This document shows, piece after piece, positions 37,035 to 48,326 of a stretch of 64,000 bases of DNA. Each line of letters starts with the position of its first letter. Positions within the stretch are counted from its first letter, which is position 1. The notes under the pieces are model-generated. The model worked only from the letters and a program-made list of their open reading frames with translations. It was not told the DNA's origin and did not search any database. A program made the translations under genes and the position numbers. Location of the stretch: NCBI RefSeq assembly GCF_015832195.1, contig NC_052017.1, positions 92,716,429-92,780,428 on the forward strand. Reading direction: 5' to 3'. This DNA is from Motacilla alba alba (taxonomy: Eukaryota > Chordata > Aves > Passeriformes > Motacillidae).

Positions 37035-40000
37035 CTTCTCCATAAACAGAAGTAGTTGTAAAAAGCTTTTCATAAAAGAAGTAAGCACATAGCAAGATAG
37101 TGTGGAACTGTAATGTGGAATGGAGCAAATTTTTGAGTTGGAATACAGTGTTTTTACTTGGTATTTTAAAGTTTCGAAATAGAATGAATTAGTTTCTTCA
37201 AAGTCCTGGATAATGTGTTTGCAGCATCTCAGACCTTTTTTAAAGGGTGTTGGTCTACCTTGGGGGTTAGCAATGAGAATCCTTTTATTTGCAACTTCTT
37301 TTGAAGTTCTTTTTTGGTGACAGCAACAGTAGCACTCTGCTGTTGAGGAACTAACAACTGTCCTTGGAAACTCTAGCCCTCTCTTTTTCCATCACCCTGT
37401 AATTCTTTTCTTTCTCTCTTATACCTTAAATAAGATTTTGGAACATGCTAGGGAATTTTGTGGAAATTATGAAGCAGAAAATATTGTGAGTCTTGCATTT
37501 TAGAAACTGCATGTAAAAAATCTGTAGAAATGAAAATTAAACTGAGGAAACAAGATGCAATAGAAAGCTGGAGATAGTGATTGTGATTTGCTTGATGTTT
37601 AAAGGAGTTATTTTATTTAACTGAAAATTATTGATAAAATTTTGCATCCTTTTCTTGGCTGGTGGGGACTGAAGAACATGCTGGTGTAGGAGTTCCTGGA
37701 ATGTTTACAAGAGTTTGGAGCTGTATAGATAGCACGAGGCCAGCTTCAGTCTGGCATAACCTTGTTCTGAATGATAGCTGCAGTCTTGTTTGAGGAGTAC
37801 AAACTAGTATGACATTCTTAAAATGGTCTATTCACCCTCAGTGCAAGAGGCCTGGTGCTTGCTAGTGTGTGTTTGAGTTTCTGTATCAAAAGAAAGGTGT
37901 TTAGGAAATCTGCACATTTAGGAAGAATTAATGATCATGTTCAAGAAAATGTTTGAACATACTTATTAATGCAGGTCCAGGAGATATCAGCTCACCTGAA
38001 GAGGGCCAGCTGCCATTCCATGAATTCCTGCTGCTAATAAGTGTGGTCCACAGCATCTCATCTGTTTGACTGTGTTAAGCTGTATGTGTAGAAATTCTTC
38101 TCAATGAAAAGGAGCTAAACATTTTGATACTGATTGAGGTGTCTGATAAGAAGTAACAAGGAATTTCTTCAGAATTTATGACAGCAGCATTGGTAATCTG
38201 GGATGCAGAATACAAAAATTACTGGGAAATCATGACTCTTAAGACTGATTTACATCCTGCCCTGCTGATTGCACCAGTATTTGGTATTTAGAGAAAAATC
38301 CCTGCATTTGACAGACTTACTGATACTTGTCTCAGTCCTGTTAGTGTCACAATTTTGAAGGAGCACATATTAATGATTTAAAGAATTTTCTTACTTTTTC
38401 CCCATGGAACTCTGTGGAAAATCAGTTATCTCTGAGAAGAGACAATGTATGGATTGTCCTGAAGGTATACTATAGCCTGAAGATCACACATACATTTTAT
38501 GAATATTAAATGAAAGGTAGCCTTGTGTGGCAGAGTTCAGGGGAATATCACTGCAGAAGTGGAAAATCAGGAATGTCTTGCAGAGTTCTTCAGCTGAGTC
38601 TAGAGCAGCATGATCTACTGCTATGGATATGGTTTAGATTATCCAGATTGCTACTGCCTTCAACAACTTGCTCTTTTTCTGTTATTTCAAAATGACGGTT
38701 TATTGCCAGTCAAATCTAGTTTTATCCACTAGAAACTCTCTTCTGTCTTTTGAGATGGTGCCTCTTGTTTATCTTAGTTTTGTAGATGTAGCATGGGGGA
38801 AGAATCAAGTGTTTAACCATGCTCCCAGTGCTTCTGGGTTTTGTGGAGGGAAGGTAATGTGCTGTGGGCAGGAATGAATGACAGAAGGAACTGGAGAAAT
38901 GTCTGTGCTGCCAAAGCAGCTGCTCATGCACTCAGTCTGTGTTGTCTTGCTGCAGCTTTTGATACCTGTGTGGCACTTTTCCGAAAAGAAAGGGAATTTT
39001 AGCTGTTTACACATGCCATCGGAATGGAGCTAAACATACTAGCTAAATATATATAATGAGAAAAATTAGTAGATTGTAAAAGGCAGGAATAAAAGCACAG
39101 ACAATAAGAATCAGTACTTCACTCTGGATTTCTTCAGTTCTCATTGAGACATAACACTTCTTGAATAATCATTTTATCTCTGATGAGTTTTAACTTTTCT
39201 TTGTGGTTTTATCACTTAGAAAATGAAGTCATTGAGTAACAGCTTTGTGGTTAAAGGAAAACAAACAAACCTTTCCTAACTAGTATGCAAAAATGACAAT
39301 GTAGTTGAAAAGCTGGCTTGAATACTCTGGAAACTTTCCATTTCCAAGGCCTATGATTCCTTGAGGAATTAGCTGCTTCTCTAAATGTAATGTGCCTCAC
39401 TGCACTTTTTAACCTGGCCTGACACTGTAGTACCTGCAGAGTACAGCTCACTGTAACTCAGGATTTCTTGACACTTCCCATGTAAGTGAAGAACATCTAA
39501 GATCACCAATAGCAACAAAATACAAGTAGCTTCTTCTTGCACTAATGGCTATATATACAGCATTTTTTATATTGCTGTTCGTTTGCTGCAAGTATTTTGA
39601 TAGCTTCTGGTTATTTGTATAGTTGCCTATCAAAGTTTTAAAATGCTGTGTAATATGGACACTGTGGTGTGCACATGGTGGATAATGGGAAAACAGGTGA
39701 ACTGAGTCATAAGGCGCCAGGGGACAGCTACAGTGGAAAGTTGGGCCAAAGATATCTTCTAAAACTGAGGCAGACTATAATGCAATTCTAATTTTTATAA
39801 GATCTGAATCAAAAGCAGCTGTATATGTAGATATTAATGTATATAGCGCTGCAGTGTATATGCACATCTCATTTTGAAGCTGCTTTATGAAATAATAGAA
39901 GTGGTTCTAGTCTGTCACCAGCTGTTATGATGCAGTAGCTGCTGGTTTGCTCCTTGGGTGTTCTGTGGTATTTTGGAACATGAGTAGTCAAGGAGATGCT

Positions 40001-42979
40001 TTTGGGGAAGACAGTTTTTTGTGATTTTAGGCCTATATAATATTTATTTCATGCTAAAATCAGGTATTATCTACTCTCCTGGGAACTAGTACTGTAAAAT
40101 AAATCTATTTTCCCCATCACTTCTGAAATTGCATTGAGCACTCAGCCTGAAAGAGCTAGGTAGAATTATGTTCACTCTGTTATGTACAAAGGGCCTTTAT
40201 TTTATAACCAGCCTAAAGCACACTATAACTGTTGGTAAAGAATCTCTTCTGGCACAGCTCAGGCAGTACAAGGGAATGTGTTTTCACATTTTCTCTTCAT
40301 TGATTGCAAGGATGGAGACACTTAACATTTTTTAGGACCCTAGAAAAAGGAATCAAGCAACTGACCAAGTCTTGACTTTTCTTTTTCAATACAGCTTGGT
40401 TTGACGCATCTGGATCATTGATTGCAGTTTTGCAGTGATATATCTTGTACTGATTTTGGTAGTACAAGTATTATGTATGCCAGCAATAATGTGTTGAGTA
40501 GATTCTTCCAAAAAATAAAGCAAAAGAAATCATTTGAAAGTTTAAACCAATTTTGGTTAAGAAGGCATGCCAAGCAGAATTATATTCAACCATACACCGT
40601 CATGTTTTAGGCTGATACATCACAGAACTTTGCTGTCAACATCTTGGAGCTGGCATCTGTCAACACCAACATTGTGCCTTATGCAGGGAGCAGACAGCAC
40701 AGCTGCTGTGTAGTTCTTTCCAGTGATTTAAGTCAAACCAAAATGTCTCAGGGTTCAGTCTTTCTAACTTCCCTGAGACTGCCAAAACCCTGTTTTCAAA
40801 GTAAGGGATGCAAACATCTCCCCAGTAAGAGCTTGGAGTGACAAGGCATTTCATAGACACAGCTGAGTGTTTGGATAGTGTTGTGCTGCTGCTGCTCTTG
40901 ATGCCTTGCGGCAGGTTACAGACTCTCAGCTGTTTCCCAAGAGGAACAAGAGCATAAAGAGCAGCAATCCCTCCCCTCCTGTACCACCAGCTTTACCATA
41001 CAGTAAATATGATGAAATGCAATTAAAGATGGAGCTAACAAGCACCATCTTTACCAAGCCTAGAGCAATAGCTCGGATCAGAAGTTCAGCTTTCCCCTTC
41101 ATTTGGGAAAGCCCTGAACTTTTGATCATCTAAACGTATTAATTTTGTGTCATCCACGATGACACAGTTTTTAGTGTTTTTCTTTGCCTCTGGGATTGAC
41201 TTACCCTGCTGTAGCAGATGTCCTCTTCTGCTTTTTTCAGATTTGACTGCTGTTTCCATCTTTCTGTACAACAAAGATATAGTTGTTTTTCTCCTCACTA
41301 TAGAGCAACTAAAATAGGATGGAGGACCCGAGTCCAATATGCAGCTTACAGAATCAGTGGCCTCTAAATGCAGGTGATCCTGTCAGCCACCACAGACTTT
41401 AGTGTATGTCCCCTGTCCAAGTGGACAGCATTGCAAACTGCACAACTGACAGATTATATCTCTGGGGACAGGACTTAAGTTATTTGTGCCGACCCTGAAG
41501 TTGTTTACCCAAAGCAAGTTGTCTCCCAGTATAGCCACTACTGATTTCTGGCTGGGTCCCTCCATCTTCCCGAGGAGCACTAGTTAAGCCAGACTGAGGT
41601 GAGCATCTGCTAAAACCGACTTCCCTCTTCAGCTCTGAGAGGTACCAAGCTGATGGGTTTTCTGCATGGGACACACTCAGCTTGGTGCCTTGAGGGAGTG
41701 CAGAATCCTTTCACTTTTGCACGTCCTTCCTGCTTCAGGAAGACCCTGCACTGTTCCTCTAAGGCAGTTTCTCTGTCTCTGCTTTTCCCAATTCTTGTCA
41801 GCTGCTGTGTGACACCAGTAGGCTTGCTTAGGTCCCTCTTTCATTTCTTTCTGAAAATTCTTGCTGTCTTGCTTCAACGTCTCTTGAGTTTATGTGCCTT
41901 AAGTTTGCACTCCCCTGTTCTATAGGGCGGTTAACAGACTTAATCTACCAATCTTCTGATACCTTCCTTATTGTTATTAATAAGGGGAAATAAGAAATTT
42001 GAAAGTGTGCAATGTTTCTGAGAGCAGAGATGGTAATTTTTCATGAGCAGATTGTATAGCAGCCTTTTCAAATATATGTCAGAGTTTAAAAATTTTATTT
42101 CTTAAAACATCACACAAAGTCTTCCAAATGAGCATGTACTTGAATAGAGCAATACATATCCTTCAAAAAGCATAGGCATAAAATATTTCTCTTTTATTCC
42201 TTCCTCAACTCTTTACAGTAATATTTAATATTGTATCAGTCATTTCATATCCATCATTCAATAGCTGACTGCTTGTGCAGTTTATTGTCTGCATTGCTGT
42301 AAGCTTGTGTATAAGTTTCTCTTGAGTACTAAAGTAAAACATTTTTAAAAGATTAGTTATTTTGTCTTTAGTAGAAATATAAATATTTAAAACTCCATGT
42401 TTCACAGCTTCTGTTTTCCTCAGACTTTTCTAGCTAGGGAATTAAATGTTTTAACTTCGGGCAAGTTAAGCGCTGAAGCTGTTGATTTACCTCTAGTTAC
42501 ACCAAGTAGCTAACTGTCAAATTTCTTTCAGAAATAGGTAAGTCCTTGTGCTTTAAACAGTCAAGTACATGAATTGGTTAATGACTTGAAGCTCTAGCTC
42601 ACTTGCCTTTCCTGTATAAGGAGAAATATTTGTGTGCTATCTTCTGATCTCTTGGTTCACTAAGTCAACATGGAATATGTCAATGGAAATAAAACTAAAT
42701 ACGAGGAGGAAAGGTGGAAACTTACAAGTCTGTTATGGTTTAAGATCTCTTATTTAAATGTCTTTTCTACCTCTCTAATTTACCTAGTCTAGTCAGATTA
42801 AAACAGACTCAAAAAAAAATCAGGGTTTTCTGAGAGTATTTTTCCTTAATATTTTGCAAAACCACGTATGTGTAGCAAAGATAAACCCACATGTATTCGT
42901 TAAGAATGCAGTTAAGAAGTTTGAGGAGTGTTTCTATTTGAGAGCTGTAGAAGAAAAGACTAATCTCAGTTAATGCTTG
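37035..42979. other. Intronic sequence without recognisable features
   Basis: About 6 kb of AT-rich intron running up to the acceptor of the second coding exon. The frames at 40906-41133 (+) and 40926-41129 (-) are shadows of each other and show no domain. No repeats of note are seen except short A or T runs. Confidence 0.55.
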
Positions 42980-42987
42980 TTTTACAG
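42957..42987 (+). promoter_or_regulatory. MBP: Branch site and splice acceptor of second Golli coding exon
   Basis: The sequence GACTAATC (branch A at 42963) is followed by a short T-rich stretch and TTTTACAG ending at 42987. The spacing of 24 bases from branch A to AG is typical. The pyrimidine tract is weak, interrupted by AG at 42968-42969 and by ATGC, which may leave room for regulated use. Confidence 0.7.
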
Positions 42988-43078
42988 AATGCTGAAACCA
43001 AGGTGGAGGAAGCAGCTAAGGAGAGTCCAAAAGCAGCCAGACTAATACAGCAGTCATCAGAGGACAATGAAGTATTTG
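42988..43078 (+). CDS. MBP: Golli-MBP, second coding exon
   Basis: The exon is 91 bases long. It continues the frame of the first coding exon (phase 0) and leaves one base at its end (phase 1) before the donor G|GTGAGT at 43079. It encodes 30 full residues: NAETKVEEAAKESPKAARLI then QQSSEDNEVF, with the split codon starting in G. The ending SEDNEVFG is identical to the mammalian Golli protein, where EAD follows; this gives the gene assignment. The first 20 residues differ strongly from mammals but keep the Lys/Glu-rich, disordered character. A Ser-Ser-Glu-Asp run is a plausible casein kinase 2 target (inference). Joined to the first exon the Golli part is 47 residues plus the split Gly, one longer than in human by my count. 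The next exon is not in the window. Confidence 0.95.
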
Positions 43079-43736
43079 GTGAGTTACAGCAAAAAGCTGA
43101 AAATGTTATTTGATGTGTTAGCACAAAGGGAATTCCCACAAAGACATAGTGATCTACTTAATGTTAATGTACAGCATTTGAGTGCAGGCTGTACAGTTGC
43201 ACAAAGACCTGGAAAGATGAAGGAAAGGACCAAGTAAAAAACAAAGAGAGATCAGCAGTCTGAAACAAATCCTCTCTGAGGAGAAGAAAGATTGAATCCA
43301 AGTGTTCAACAAAATTAAAGGTTTATGCAGTAAGGGAAAATAAACTTTTCTCCATCCATAATGGAGAGGGTAAGCAATGAATTCTTAAAACTGCTGAAAG
43401 AAAGATGTGATCAAATGTCAGGAAGGGAAATACAGAAACAAATACTAAGGCATTGTGATACATCATCTGGAAAGTGTGCAGATTCATCATTGCAGGCCTT
43501 GAAAAACAGGTTAGACAAGTAACTGTCTAAACTGATGTAATCATCTTGTGCCAGAAGGATAGACTGGGTGACCTTTGAGAATTCTGGGAGGCCTCAATTT
43601 TAAATGAGCTTCTCTTGGCATTTTTCTGTGAATCTTTTCCCTGCTCTCCATATAGGTCTTGCTGGTATTTTTATTACTTGATCTGAAAGCCACATTTGAC
43701 CTTTTCTTCTGCACTGAGTTTTGGAAAAGAGACAGG

Positions 43737-43965
43737 AAATCATAGAATATGCTGAGTTGGAAGGAACCCGTCAGGATCATTGAGTCCAGCTCCTGGGCCT
43801 GCACAGAGCACCCCAAAAATCACAGCATGTGCCTAACATTACTGTCCAGACACTTCTTGAACTCTGTCAGGCTTGGTGCTGTGAGCACTTCCCTTCAGAG
43901 CCTGTTCCAGTGCCCAAACACATGCTGTGTAAAGAACCTTTTCCTGATAAGGGAAACGTTACTGT
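43737..43965 (-). mobile_element. CR1 LINE 3' end (antisense)
   Basis: The + strand begins with the reversed CR1 terminus (AATCATAGAATATGCTGAGTT). It goes on through 'GGAAGGAACCCGTCAGGATC', 'AGTCCAGCTCCTGGGCCTGC', 'CACTTCTTGAACTCTGTCAG', 'GCCTGTTCCAGTGCCCAA' and 'GTAAAGAACCTTTTCCTGAT'. It is a 5'-truncated copy about 660 bases downstream of the Golli exon. The frames at 43541-43816 and 43749-44006 overlap it and are not genes. Confidence 0.92.
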
Positions 43966-45489
43966 TGCAACTTAAGGTTGACTTTATGGTAATAGAACTC
44001 CAATGAAGAAGCAGTAGTCTAACATTAATGCAGGAGAGGTTAAGGCAAGGCTGATCGTGTGGATGTTACTAAGGCTGACTAGCTTGAAAACTTTTGGATG
44101 AGTGAAATATTTTTGAATACAGTAAGGACTTTTTTCTTCCAAGGTACAAAAGGAATGGAGCATGAAGAATTAATAATTAGTCTTTCTTACTAATAATGGA
44201 AACCATTTAAAATCATCTTTTCTCAGTGAGATAATATAGTGTGATTGGCACATGAGCCTGAATTCCTGGTACAAATATTTCCAACACTGATCATATAGTG
44301 CCAGTGGCTGATGAATCCACAAGTGGACTTTAGAACTAGCTTTCAACTTTATTAAATGGATGCTGAGGTTATTACCTCATTTCTTTGCCATTTGCTCTGC
44401 CAGTTATTTGCAGTAGATCCAGTAATACTGGTTGTAAAGCCCCATGGCACGGTGTAATATGCATCTCAAACTGTGTCCTTTCTCAGTGCAGATCTCTTGT
44501 TTTCTTTCTGTGAGAAGTGTGGAGACAGCAAAGCAAGGAGATCTCCATCTGCCTCTCTCTACCTACAAAATCTCAGATCTCATTTAAACCTTCTGTGTAT
44601 TTGGATCACTACTCCTGTGTACCAGTGGGCTAACCCAGTAGTTAGTCAAGCCTGTGGTCCATGTGGGAATTGTGAGTTTAAAGATGGGAATTAAGCATGA
44701 GGTTTACTGTTGGTAGGTTTAAACTCACCATCCAGTGATCCATACCCTGGATCAACAAATTCTTTAACTAATTTTCTTTAACTGAAGAAAGTCAACATGC
44801 AGTCTTCTATGTGGTGTTTAAAGCTAATGATTTACTAACAAACTGATAAATATTTCCATGTTCCAAATCTGTGAACTGAGCTGCTTATCTAACATAAGAC
44901 ACTGATCAGCCTTTGATAACTGGACGCAACAAGGAGGAAAATTTCTTTCCAACTCCAAAACCAGTCAGACTCCAGAACCTTATATCAACCCTCCTACCAC
45001 TTTGCAAATGACAGTCTGGGTTTTTTTTTTTATTTTAAGATTAGGTCAAAATGAGGGTAAAAAAACAGGAACTATGGTGCAAATGGACTCTGTAATCTTC
45101 TCTTACCCTGGTCAATTGAGTAAATCAAAGTGGACTGAAGGTGTAAATGAAACCACTGTGGTAAGAATCAGGGAGAATATTTTGATATATACAAGTTTCA
45201 TGTTGTCTTGAGAATGACTGCTGTATATGCCTTTCCCTGCAGTTCTGGACAATTTCTTAAAATACTCTTACATCTTATAGGTATAAAGGATAAGCTTGAA
45301 GCAGTTTTCTCTAGTTGAGTTATTTGTTGTTCTGTGACTTAAATGATTACAGACCCTGCTCAGTTATCCTCTCTCTGGCTTGATCTATTTCAAGCTATCC
45401 CTCATTTCTTTCTTTTTCCCCAGTGATGCTAATTATACCAAGCTTCAAGTATGCACCAATGGTTGGTTAATTTATAGCTCCAGCTTTGA
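43966..45489. other. Intronic sequence between CR1 and the retroviral fragment
   Basis: AT-rich with no recognisable element. The frame at 44473-44694 has no domain or splice context. A T11 run is at about 45020. Confidence 0.55.
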
Positions 45490-45824
45490 CTAGAATCCCT
45501 CTTCTGAAGAATTTTTAATAGCCTCCAGTCTCTTTGACCGGGTGCAGCTCAGCCTTCCCTTTTCACGGACGTCACTATCTTCTGTGACTTTTGTGTTCCT
45601 CGGAGATCCCTTCCTATTGCCCAGCTTTCTCTGGGCAGTGCCACCCCCTGCAGAAAGGTTGGCACGGGCAGCAGAGGAGCCTGAGGCAGCCCTGAGCCCC
45701 CTTTGAGGAGGGGCAGCCCCCCGAGAGCCCTCCAAGAGCTGCGGGGGAGCGCAGCAGGCGCTGGGAGCAGCCGAGTCCCCACACCGCTTCTCGAGGCCTC
45801 CTCCAGTCAGCACGACCCCGAGAT
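45490..45824 (-). mobile_element. Endogenous retrovirus leader / start of internal region, truncated
   Basis: This GC-rich block sits directly after the inner end of the LTR in element sense and ends abruptly against AT-rich intron near 45490-45530. Its position is that of a retroviral 5' leader and perhaps the very start of gag. A reverse frame of 107 codons (45813-45490) runs through it, Gly/Ala/Arg/Ser-rich at first and Lys/Arg/Glu-rich later, but I cannot assign it to gag. No clean tRNA primer-binding site starting TGG is visible at the LTR edge. The rest of the provirus is missing. Confidence 0.55.
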
Positions 45825-45900
45825 TGTGTTAAAAGTCTTTTTCCCAACCCAGCTGTCAAAGAAGGAGTCAGAAGTCTTTGGCTGTCGCTCTCAAGGTTGT

Positions 45901-45906
45901 TTTATT
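45901..45906 (-). terminator. Polyadenylation signal of the LTR
   Basis: AATAAA on the - strand, about 95 bases downstream of the TATA box, followed in element sense by G/C/T-containing sequence near the R-U5 border. It fits an LTR R region. Confidence 0.6.
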
Positions 45907-46000
45907 AATTGTTATCTAAAACATTTTCTGTCTGGCCTGCCAGGATCTGTTCAGCTGGTCAGCCAGAGGCGCACTGCCCTCCCACGGGGCCGGTGTTGTC

Positions 46001-46007
46001 TTTTATA
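46001..46007 (-). promoter_or_regulatory. TATA box of the LTR
   Basis: TATAAAA on the - strand inside CTAGTATAAAAGACAACACC. It is expected to start transcription about 25-30 bases downstream, near 45975, that is, leftward and antisense to MBP. Activity is not known. Confidence 0.65.
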
Positions 46008-46650
46008 CTAGAAGTACATACTTGATATTTACAATTATGTTCCAGTACCTGTCACCTATGTTAGACAGTGACTTTCTACTCTAAACCAATCTGGAAGTGC
46101 CAAAATCACCCAAATCATGGAGGCTAGGAAGAAGAAAAGAGAAGGACAGGGCACGCCCTGATTCCTCCATCTTGGAACCTCAGACCCCCATGTACAAAAT
46201 CCCAAAATTTTTCTTTTCACCATGATCGCTACTACTGTGCTATCTAAACCTTTGTGTCCTTTAATTCTTCGTACAAAGTTGGTAATTGGTTCCATGAGTC
46301 AAACTCAAAGCCACAGGGGTTTCTGGCTGCATGCCAGGGTCTCAGAGCCCCCTGCCAGGGCCCCAAAGCCCCCTGGCCAGGGCCCGGATCATCCAGGACT
46401 GTCAGAGAGACATCCTGGGCTCCGACACCGCGGGCTGTCTGTCCCTCGTCGCTGAGCCACCCGGTGGCAGCAGCCACCAGCCCCTGGCAGCCACCAGGGC
46501 GCCTGGACTGCCAGCTCCAAGGCTCTGCAGCAGAGGAGGCAGAAATATCTTGATTTGTGCTTGTCTCCTCACTCTCCATGGTTAGCCTTGGCCGGGACCA
46601 GCTGACAATAATGACCTTGCAGGATAAGGGAATTTTCTCTGCTGTGGACA

Positions 46651-47865
46651 GCATGGAATAGACGAAGTTGCTAAGGATTGTTATACAGAATATTCCTGAT
46701 GAAATGTACCATTTGAATAGAGTTTTTTTGAAAATACTTCCTTTCAGAGTAATTGTGGTATCTGCAGACCCTATCAGCTGGGTCCAGTTTTGGAAGCAAA
46801 CACATTATTATTGATTGAAAATAACACGATGGTAAGGAACCAAGTGTGGGGCTCTCTTTCAAGTCTGCTAGATCTGGTAGCTTTCTTTGTAGATTCAAGC
46901 AAGGTTTCATCCACTACTGTAAAGGGACACTTGTGAATACGCATAAATGGCTTAGTTTTCCTGTTCTTCTCTGTATGGGTTAAATTTGGGAACTACCACT
47001 CCAGAAGGCTTTTTTGCATTTCTCTTTAATATTTATTTTTAGACTGGGGTATAGATGAAATTATCTAGCCAGAGATGAAGCCACATCGTACCAGCTGCTT
47101 TATGAAACAAACAAGTCAGGTGTGTCTTATATTTCACAGAACTAATTCTCAAAGGCAATGAACTTTTTATACAGGAGGATGGAGTGGAGAAATGGAGCAG
47201 AAGGGTAAGGGTATTGGGAGAGAAGAGACATCACAGTGATGGCATTTGCAACTATGCAATTCTGAATTGACAAGAGTTAGTTTTGTTTGCCCTTTGAAAG
47301 GATTTTCTTGTGGCACCCAACAGAGTTCTGTTGTCTGATATATACTGAATATGCATCTGTGATGTGGAGCTAGAACGTCTTGCTCACTACAAACTTCTGT
47401 TGAACTTGCACGTAGTCAACATGGTCTCTGTTGCAACTAGTATGTAGTCAGAAAAGGATTTTGAATTACATCTCAGTCCAAGGAAGAGAAGAAACTTGCT
47501 GGCTGTGGTGCTATGCATTTAAAGAAATGGTCAGGAGGGGACTCTTAGCCTTACTAACAGAGAACATTTTCGGAAGTTTATTTGATCCAACGCTACCCAA
47601 CAATGGTCAGGCTGGAGCAGGGGGGAAAACTGCCTGTCATTTTGACTGCTGGAAGGACTGGAGCTTCCTTTCTTTGGTGCAACCCCTAGTACATTAACCT
47701 GGAAAGTTACAAATGCAGATTTTTAACGATACTTTATTTTTTTTCCCATAGGGTTGAATTAGCATCAAATTACAAGCAAGATTTTTTTGGTAGGGGGAAC
47801 TGTTGCATATTGTGTATTCCCTTTTCTGATGACAATGGAAGTCAAAGTATGCTAACTTTTTGTGA
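46651..47865. other. Intronic sequence without recognisable features
   Basis: AT-rich sequence between the LTR and the next CR1. Open frames at 46671-46910 (-) and 47431-47697 (+) show no domain. Confidence 0.55.
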
Positions 47866-48125
47866 TAGAATCATAGAATATTTTTGAGTCGGAAGGGACC
47901 ATTTGAGGGCCATTTAGTCCTAACCCCCAGCCATGGGCAGGGACACCTTGAATTAAATTGGGTTTTTCAGAACCCTGTCCAATGTTACCTTGACTCTTTC
48001 TATGGATGGGACTGCCTCTGTGGGTAACCTGCTCCAGTGTTTTACCATCCTCATGGTAAAAAACATCTTACTTGGAAAGACAGAGTAAGACTATCTTTTC
48101 AAACCCAAAGGTTTCCTTTTTTATC
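47866..48125 (-). mobile_element. CR1 LINE 3' end (antisense)
   Basis: The + strand begins AGAATCATAGAATATTTTTGAGT, then 'CGGAAGGGACCATTTGAGGG', 'CCCAGCCATGGGCAGGGACACCTT', 'CTGTCCAATGTTACCTTGA', 'GGGACTGCCTCTGTGGGTAA' and 'CCTGCTCCAGTGTTTTACCATCCTCATGGTAAAAAACATCTT'-like blocks of the CR1 3'UTR. It belongs to a different CR1 subfamily from the copies at 25066 and 43737, judged by the 'CCATGGGCAGGGACACCTT' block that those lack. Confidence 0.92.
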
Positions 48126-48223
48126 TGGTAGATCAGGTCTAACATTGTATCTGGATGTGGCCATTTTTCTTCTGGCTTAGAGCTTTCCACACACATGCTG
48201 TGTGCCTGGAGTTGTGCTGTGAG

Positions 48224-48326
48224 GTGTTGGGTTTTTTGTTGTTGTTTGGGTTTAGTGCTGGGGTTTTGTGCTTTGGTTATTCGTTGTTGGTGGGGTTTGG
48301 TTGGTTTTTGGTTTGTTTGTTCTTTG
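48224..48326 (+). repeat. G/T-rich low-complexity tract
   Basis: About 100 bases almost only of G and T (GTTGTTGTTTGGG, GGGGTTTTG, GTTGGTGGGGTTTGGTTGG). It lies next to the CR1 copy. It has several GGG/GGGG runs that could form a weak G-quadruplex in RNA or non-template DNA. Confidence 0.85.

Larger units (their letters stand above)
12589..42987 (+). other. MBP: MBP/Golli intron between first two coding exons (30,399 bp, phase 0)
   Basis: It is bounded by GTGAGT (12589-12594) and TTTTACAG (42980-42987). A plausible branch site ACTAATC has its A at 42963, 24 bases before the acceptor. Contents that can be named are listed separately: CR1 pieces at 25066, 25346, 27340, 28800, 31790 and 36945, plus simple repeats. 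No other gene is recognised in either strand. Reading on past the donor, the frame stays open for 17 codons to a TGA near 12640, so intron retention would add a short unrelated tail. Confidence 0.88.
45825..46650 (-). mobile_element. Avian endogenous retrovirus LTR (antisense)
   Basis: The element reads on the - strand. It starts with TGTCCACAGCAGAG at 46650 and ends in TTTTAACACA near 45825, so it has TG...CA ends and about 826 bp. Inside, in the right order and spacing, are a TATA box (TATAAAA at 46007-46001) and a polyadenylation signal (AATAAA at 45906-45901), about 100 bases apart. This is the U3-R-U5 layout of a retroviral LTR. The U3 is GC-rich with CCCTGGCAGGG-type duplications at about 46340-46385. 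The overlapping frames on both strands (46244-46654, 46254-46553) are non-coding. The family (alpha/beta-retrovirus-like ERVK or ERVL of birds) cannot be decided by eye. Confidence 0.75.

Noticed and set aside
40906..41133. Pro/Ser-rich + strand frame with an opposing hydrophobic - strand frame
   Set aside because: The two are shadows of each other; no splice sites or similarity that I recognise.
46244..46654. 136-codon - strand frame and several + strand frames over 46254-46585
   Set aside because: They lie in the U3 region of the LTR and are repetitive Pro/Gly/Gln-rich readings of GC-rich DNA, not a retroviral protein.
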